DNA from: Anaerolineales bacterium
GTDB lineage: Bacteria > Chloroflexota > Anaerolineae > Anaerolineales > DRMV01
Direction of reading: 5' to 3'
DNA length: 8,108 nt
Assembly (NCBI GenBank): GCA_027026295.1
Contig: JALVOR010000383.1
Coordinates: 1-8,108 of the forward strand
Shown here: piece by piece, positions 6,776-8,108 of the stretch
How positions within the stretch are numbered: position 1 is the first letter of the stretch
Layout of the letters: each line of letters starts with the position of its first letter
Translations under genes and position numbers: made by a program
The notes under the pieces: model-generated
What the model was told of the DNA's origin: nothing
What the model saw: only the letters and a program-made list of their open reading frames with translations
Database searches by the model: none

Positions 6776-6784
6776 AGTATAACA
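6776..6784 (-). promoter_or_regulatory. Candidate extended -10 promoter of the CxxC gene
   Basis: The minus strand reads TGTTATACT: TATACT with the TGN extension, just after the permease stop codon. No -35 box is evident at usual spacing. The predicted start near 6769 leaves a leader of about 65 nt that contains the 6735-6757 hairpin. Confidence 0.5.
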
Positions 6785-6793
6785 CAAAGCAAA

Positions 6794-7663
6794 TCATTCC
6801 TTGATTTTCATTCTCTGCTCCAGCACCCGCACAATGCCGGAAAGCAGCAACGTCATGGAAAGATAAAGGTATGCCACGACGTTGAAGGTTTCCATCACGC
6901 GAAAGGTGGAAGCCCGCCGCAAGCGCCCCATCTGGGTGATTTCCCGCACCGCCAGCACCGTTGCCAGCGAGGAATCTTTCAGCAATGCCACGAAGTCGTT
7001 GCCCAAGGGGGGCAACACCCGGCGCACTGCCTGGGGCAAAATTACGAACCGCATGGCCTGAAAGTAATTCATGCCCAGCGAAAGGGCGGCTTCCATCTGG
7101 CCGCGCCCAATGGATTGAATGCCGGCGCGGAAAACTTCCGCCTCGAAAGCAGCATAGCCCATCGCGAGGGCAATAATGGCGCGCACGTCCATGGGCAGGT
7201 CGCGGGTGCTTACGCGCGAAAGGGCGCCAAAGATACTATGGAACACACCCGATTGGAAATAAACCACACCCCATTGTCCCCATGCCTTTAGCCAGTTGAC
7301 CCCGGCAGGCACCAGCGCAAAGGCCACATACAGCATCAACACCACCATGGGAATGCCACGCATAATTTCTACATAAAGGGTCGCGATGGTGTAGACTGCC
7401 TTGTTCTTGGAAGTGCGGGCAAGGCCAATGAGCAGGCCAAAAGTCACCGCGAAGATATAGGCGGAAAAGGTAATCCGCAACGTCATCACAACGCCGTCGC
7501 GCAAATACACAAAGGTGTCGTGATAATTCAGGTTGGCCATGATGAGGTAGGTGAGGAACAACCCCATCGCGACCAAAATCACCACCCACCAAGGGATTCT
7601 ATCTAAAATTTCGCTGTTCCTTTTTTGCCGTTTTACCGTGACTGCTTCAGCATCTGCTTGCAT
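6794..7663 (-). CDS. Polar amino acid ABC transporter permease (HisM/GlnP type)
   Basis: A 289-residue inner-membrane permease of the polar amino acid uptake family, forming the channel that works with the solute-binding protein encoded just upstream and an ATPase not in this window. The ATG at 7663 is chosen for AAGGAG 6 nt or so upstream; the frame is open a further 20 codons into the intercistronic hairpin region. A basic N-terminus precedes a first helix at about 25-43, and further helices follow. The family hallmarks are visible: YVEIMRGIPMVVLMLY (R102-P105), GYAAFEAEVFRAGI, and the EAA loop that contacts the ATPase, E191-A-A to G197 ending ILPQA (208-212). The stretch from about 119 to 160, between the third and fourth helices, is longer than in typical GlnP proteins. 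The substrate cannot be decided beyond amino acids. Confidence 0.92.
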   Translation of the reverse strand: MQADAEAVTVKRQKRNSEILDRIPWWVVILVAMGLFLTYLIMANLNYHDTFVYLRDGVVMTLRITFSAYIFAVTFGLLIGLARTSKNKAVYTIATLYVEIMRGIPMVVLMLYVAFALVPAGVNWLKAWGQWGVVYFQSGVFHSIFGALSRVSTRDLPMDVRAIIALAMGYAAFEAEVFRAGIQSIGRGQMEAALSLGMNYFQAMRFVILPQAVRRVLPPLGNDFVALLKDSSLATVLAVREITQMGRLRRASTFRVMETFNVVAYLYLSMTLLLSGIVRVLEQRMKIKE

Positions 7664-7723
7664 TCGCTGCTCCTTCCCACGATGTTTGCACCGTTCAGCA
7701 CGCCAAAGATGAAAGAAACACAA

Positions 7724-7748
7724 GGGGCGGGAAACCTGCTCCCGCCCC
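7724..7748 (-). terminator. Intercistronic hairpin between solute-binding protein and permease genes
   Basis: GGGGCGGGA, loop GCAGGTT, TCCCGCCCC form a perfect 9-bp GC-rich stem on the minus strand. It is followed by the T-rich TTGTGTTTCTTTC, not an uninterrupted T-run. Its place 20 nt after the binding-protein stop suggests a partial terminator or 3' mRNA-stabilising hairpin giving more binding protein than permease. Confidence 0.75.
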
Positions 7749-7768
7749 CGGCAATGACGTCTTTAGCA

Positions 7769-8108
7769 CTACTGGGTGAGGCCCCACTTCTTGTTGAGGG
7801 CGTCGAGGGTGCCGTCGGCCTTCATGGATTCCAGCGCCGCGTTCACAGCGTCCTTCAGGTCGCTCCCCGGCGGGAACACGAAGCCTAACTGCTCGTCCGA
7901 GGTCAACTGACCCAAAATCTTCAACTTGCCTTCGTTTTCCTTCATGAACCCCGAAGCGGTCACATTGTCGATCACCACGCCGTCAATGTCGCCGCTCAGC
8001 AGCGCCATGATCGCACCGCCGAAGTCTTCAAACGACTTCACCCGCTCTTCAGGGAAGTTCTTCTTCGCCACGATTTCGTTCGTCGTGCCGATTTGCGTGC
8101 CCACCAGT
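7769..8108 (-). CDS. Amino acid ABC transporter solute-binding protein, family 3 (C-terminal part; 5' end outside window)
   Basis: The last 112 codons of a solute-binding protein run from the right edge to TAG at 7769; the true start is beyond the window. The visible part is the second lobe and the end of the first: GTQIGTTNE (the hinge-strand motif that binds the ligand carboxylate), [22 protein letters not shown] with the domain-typical aspartates, [10 protein letters not shown], and a C-terminal helix ending [12 protein letters not shown]. These match family 3 (polar amino acid) binding proteins that are exported and deliver ligand to the permease. Gene order binding protein then permease on one strand, 105 bp apart, supports one transport operon. 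A lipoprotein or signal peptide cannot be assessed here. Confidence 0.92.
   Translation of the reverse strand, partial: LVGTQIGTTNEIVAKKNFPEERVKSFEDFGGAIMALLSGDIDGVVIDNVTASGFMKENEGKLKILGQLTSDEQLGFVFPPGSDLKDAVNAALESMKADGTLDALNKKWGLTQ

Noticed and set aside
6706..6792. N-terminal extension of the CxxC protein to a start at 6792
   Set aside because: The added residues do not resemble a thioredoxin fold or signal peptide and would cover the promoter and leader hairpin; the GTG at 6705 has a good ribosome site.
1..8108. CRISPR array, insertion sequence or attachment site beside the tRNA
   Set aside because: No spaced direct repeats, transposase or integrase motifs, and no repeat of the tRNA 3' end was noticed elsewhere in the window.

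Overview
This 8.1 kb stretch has moderately high GC and reads like a chromosomal segment of a Chloroflexota bacterium, most likely an Anaerolineae-type lineage. That placement is inferred from recognisable protein flavours: a GH3-like surface protein with the KHFPGYSGSDR loop, a Chloroflexota-style glycerophosphodiesterase with NIELTNY, and an AAA ATPase with VDDFGRQ. It has not been tested by phylogeny. Every protein gene lies on the minus strand; the only plus-strand gene is a tRNA. There is no sign of phage, transposon, CRISPR or a recent island.

Read in the direction of transcription (right to left), the window opens with the C-terminal part of a polar amino acid ABC transporter solute-binding protein (7769-8108). 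Next come a strong intercistronic hairpin and the transporter's permease (6794-7663). A small CxxC thioredoxin/glutaredoxin-fold gene follows (6412-6705), with its own extended -10 box and a hairpin in its leader. A plus-strand tRNA-Leu(GAG) at 6271-6354 has a textbook promoter. A 13-bp hairpin terminator behind it can serve both the tRNA and the converging redox gene.

Next is a two-gene unit: a band-7/prohibitin-like SPFH membrane protein (5067-6119) whose stop overlaps, as ATGA, the start of a 74-residue single-span membrane protein (4846-5070). An intrinsic terminator at 4801-4832 ends it. An extended -10 promoter embedded in a perfect inverted repeat (4698-4719) then starts a three-gene unit: an AAA ATPase with an N-terminal winged-helix-like region (3349-4656), a glycerophosphodiester phosphodiesterase (2590-3345, 3 bp behind) and a large secreted GH3-like protein with an Ig-like domain and a C-terminal membrane anchor (1-2548, 41 bp behind, cut by the window edge). 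The GH3-like frame is open over all 849 codons visible.

The window is almost fully coding; the longest gaps are about 100-190 bp and hold promoters or terminators, so no gene-less stretch exceeds 300 bases. Most of it is ordinary. The parts that deserve a second look are the SPFH/small-protein pair, the GH3-like protein that appears to lack the usual acid/base histidine, the ATPase-GDPD-GH3 gene order with its palindromic promoter, and the leader hairpin of the redox gene. I see no clear evidence for a wholly new multi-gene system.
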